Source: Loktanella sp. Alg231-35 (GTDB lineage Bacteria; Pseudomonadota; Alphaproteobacteria; Rhodobacterales; Rhodobacteraceae). Taken from it: a stretch of DNA of 64,000 bases. The stretch lies in NCBI RefSeq assembly GCF_900143545.1, contig NZ_FREV01000006.1:62001-126000 (forward strand). The letters run 5' to 3'. Numbering within the stretch: the stretch's first letter is position 1; each line of letters begins with the position of its first letter. Of this stretch, positions 62,479 through 64,000 are shown piece by piece. A program made the translations under genes and the position numbers. The notes under the pieces are model-generated. The model worked only from the letters and a program-made list of their open reading frames with translations, searched no databases and was not told the DNA's origin.

Positions 62479-63456
62479 CTACCCCGCCAAACGCTTGCGT
62501 CTTTCCTTCATGCGCTCATTCGCGGCGGCAGTGCCGTCATGGAAAGAACCAAAGAGCTTGTCCCACGGGATCTCGAGCGATCCATAGTTACACTCAAAAT
62601 AGCGGTGATGCATCTGGTGGTGAAATGTCCCTAGGTGCAGCCTGTTCTTGTCCTTGATCACAAGCCCTTCAAACCCTGTGTGCGTCGTGGCTGCCGTCAA
62701 AGTATAATATTGCAGGTGATACAGGATGTGGACCGGATGCGCGGCGACGACCCAATGGATCAGGACCGATCCCAGAAAGATCACATGTTCAACCGGATGC
62801 ATCGACAGCCCCGACCATGGGCCGACATTCACATTGCGATGGTGCAAGGCATGGACGTGTTTGTAGAGCACCGGCACATGCAGCAAGCGGTGGATCCAAT
62901 AGAAATAGAAGCTTTCCCAAACCGGGATCAGAAAGAAAAGGGCGACAAACCAAACCGGATTGGCAGCCCAGATCAACATCGGAGCGTAACCATTGGCCAT
63001 CGCCCAGAACATTAACACCTCATAGACAGTCCAGACGGTAACGCCACTGGCCAGGGTCCAGAACATGTTGTCACGAATTTGCCCGCCCAATGTAAACTGC
63101 TTGCCGTTCTTCATCAGGGCACGGGGATCAAACTTCAGACGCTGGCCTTGTTTGCTGAAGCCATAGAAATACAGGTGCAGCCCACCGGCAACCAACGTCA
63201 TCAGGATCAGGTTGCGGACATACATCTGCGCAATCCAACCAATGGCCAAGGTCTTGGTCTCACCCAGCGGAGGCTGGAACCAATAGAACGAAATGAAAGC
63301 GATCCCGACAATGATCAGCCGCTCGGAAATCAAAAACCACGATTGCCAAAGCCAGCGCGCAATGGCCATCGGGCGCAGAGGCCACTGAAACAATGGAGAT
63401 ACCTGCAACGGAACATCTGGCGTGTGGTGCCAACCTTTGAGCGGTGCGTCCGACAT
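62479..63456 (-). CDS. Sterol desaturase/fatty acid hydroxylase-family protein
   Basis: A 325-residue membrane-bound di-iron oxygenase. Several hydrophobic segments and the histidine clusters HRLLH, HALHHRN and HHQMHH match the superfamily's eight-His pattern. The substrate is unknown; members act on sterols, fatty acids, carotenoids or alkylglycerols. I used ATG 63456, which has AAGGGGG in front; the open frame starts at 63504. It converges with puuD. Confidence 0.87.
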   Translation of the reverse strand: MSDAPLKGWHHTPDVPLQVSPLFQWPLRPMAIARWLWQSWFLISERLIIVGIAFISFYWFQPPLGETKTLAIGWIAQMYVRNLILMTLVAGGLHLYFYGFSKQGQRLKFDPRALMKNGKQFTLGGQIRDNMFWTLASGVTVWTVYEVLMFWAMANGYAPMLIWAANPVWFVALFFLIPVWESFYFYWIHRLLHVPVLYKHVHALHHRNVNVGPWSGLSMHPVEHVIFLGSVLIHWVVAAHPVHILYHLQYYTLTAATTHTGFEGLVIKDKNRLHLGTFHHQMHHRYFECNYGSLEIPWDKLFGSFHDGTAAANERMKERRKRLAG

Positions 63457-63643
63457 ATGCTTGCCCCCTTGGGGGCAACCTACGCCAACCTTGCCGCACA
63501 TCAAACCCGTTGCTGTGGCGGGCCGGGCATTCCGCTGTCAGACAATGGGGGGCCGCACATGGGAAAACGGGCACGGATTGCCAACCGATGGCATAGCCAA
63601 GGACGCGCGCGCCGGAAAAGACAAACAAGGCAAAGCCATTCAC

Positions 63644-63677
63644 AAAAAAAAGCGCGCCATGGGCTTCCATGGCGCGC
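63644..63677 (-). terminator. Strong terminator after the 5'-nucleotidase gene
   Basis: On the minus strand a perfect 11-bp stem (63677-63667 with 63662-63652, loop GCTT on the plus strand) is followed by eight T. It is 20 bases past the stop at 63698. Confidence 0.9.
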
Positions 63678-63697
63678 CTTCCTGACCAGTAACTGTC

Positions 63698-64000
63698 TTA
63701 CTTCATCATGATACGTCCGTCAGTGTAGGGCTCATAGGGCCCTTGGGCCGCGATGTATTCCGATGTGACATCAGCCAGATCAGGGCCAAAGTCATAGGCA
63801 TTCATCGCTGTCTTAAACATGTCGTAGCCATCGCCGCCATTGCGCACAAAATTGTTGGACACAACGCCGTAAGTCGCAGCCGGATCAATTGGCGCGCCGC
63901 CGACCATCACATCGCTGATGCGCGAACCGACCTCGGCACTCAGATCAACGGTGAAGCTCATGCCAGCAACCTGTGGAAAGCGGCCAGAGCCGTCTTCATG
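63698..64000 (-). CDS. 5'-nucleotidase-family protein, C-terminal part (cut by window edge)
   Basis: The last 100 residues of a bifunctional metallophosphatase/5'-nucleotidase, periplasmic in known members. The visible part is the 5_nucleotid_C domain with NNFVRNGGDGYDMF, the substrate-binding signature, and the end YTDGRIMMK. The frame is open to the window edge, so the start lies outside. It would free phosphate and nucleosides from nucleotides, fitting the purine theme of the preceding genes (inference). A strong terminator follows. Confidence 0.92.
   Translation of the reverse strand, partial: HEDGSGRFPQVAGMSFTVDLSAEVGSRISDVMVGGAPIDPAATYGVVSNNFVRNGGDGYDMFKTAMNAYDFGPDLADVTSEYIAAQGPYEPYTDGRIMMK

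Overview
The window looks like ordinary chromosome of a marine Roseobacter-group alphaproteobacterium (Rhodobacterales). The reasons are the family resemblance of nearly every protein, GC-rich coding with high third-position GC, a tRNA-His that lacks the extra 5' G as in many alphaproteobacteria, a GTTC-N7-GTTC LexA-type box, the CarD/FdxA/S4/Suv3-like gene order, and the nrdR-rib-nusB cluster. I see no integrase, insertion sequence, prophage, CRISPR array or plasmid gene.

Layout. 1-5.4 kb: 3' end of purD, then a leftward run of a TPR protein, a Suv3-like RNA helicase, an S4 RNA-binding protein, ferredoxin FdxA and CarD. 5.4-13.8 kb: SCP2-like protein and lysophospholipase, threonine dehydratase, a ligase-associated exonuclease broken by a frameshift next to its ATP-dependent DNA ligase, oligoendopeptidase F, a DUF4389 protein and a Gfo/Idh/MocA oxidoreductase. 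13.8-18.7 kb: rpoH with its own sigma-32-type promoter, rluD, tRNA-His, an acetyltransferase, mmcB with a LexA-type box, and an ArsR/SRPBCC pair. 19.1-27.7 kb: riboflavin cluster (nusB, ribH, ribBA, two hypothetical genes, ribE, ribD) plus nrdR, interrupted by two opposite-strand capsule genes (kpsS-like, kpsC-like). 27.9-33.2 kb: YjbQ, small proteins, rpoD, dnaG. 33.2-38.2 kb: sarcosine oxidase soxBDAG. 38.3-49.8 kb: YcxB-like protein, glutamate dehydrogenase, a three-gene TadE/TadG-type operon, a TetR regulator, a lipoprotein, hom, glpX, recJ, tRNA-Glu and a CMD-family protein. 49.8-54.4 kb: gcvTHP under a tandem glycine riboswitch. 54.6-62.5 kb: urate/ureide catabolism. 62.5-64 kb: a sterol-desaturase-family protein and the 3' end of a 5'-nucleotidase.

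Metabolic links. Sarcosine oxidase makes glycine and a one-carbon unit. The glycine cleavage system breaks glycine down to CO2, ammonia and methylene-THF. The purine-ring cluster (PuuD urate hydroxylase, UraH, a PuuE-UraD fusion, ureidoglycine aminohydrolase, AllA) takes urate to glyoxylate and urea, with no dedicated allantoate hydrolase visible here. Together these suggest use of methylated amines or betaines and of purines as nitrogen and carbon sources.

I do not see a clearly new multi-gene system. The observations most worth checking are the frameshifted exonuclease, a second small frameshifted gene behind nusB, the LexA-type and sigma-32-type promoter elements, two REP-like inverted repeats (one forming the end of a coding region), the degenerate second domain of RibBA, and the short uncharacterised proteins.
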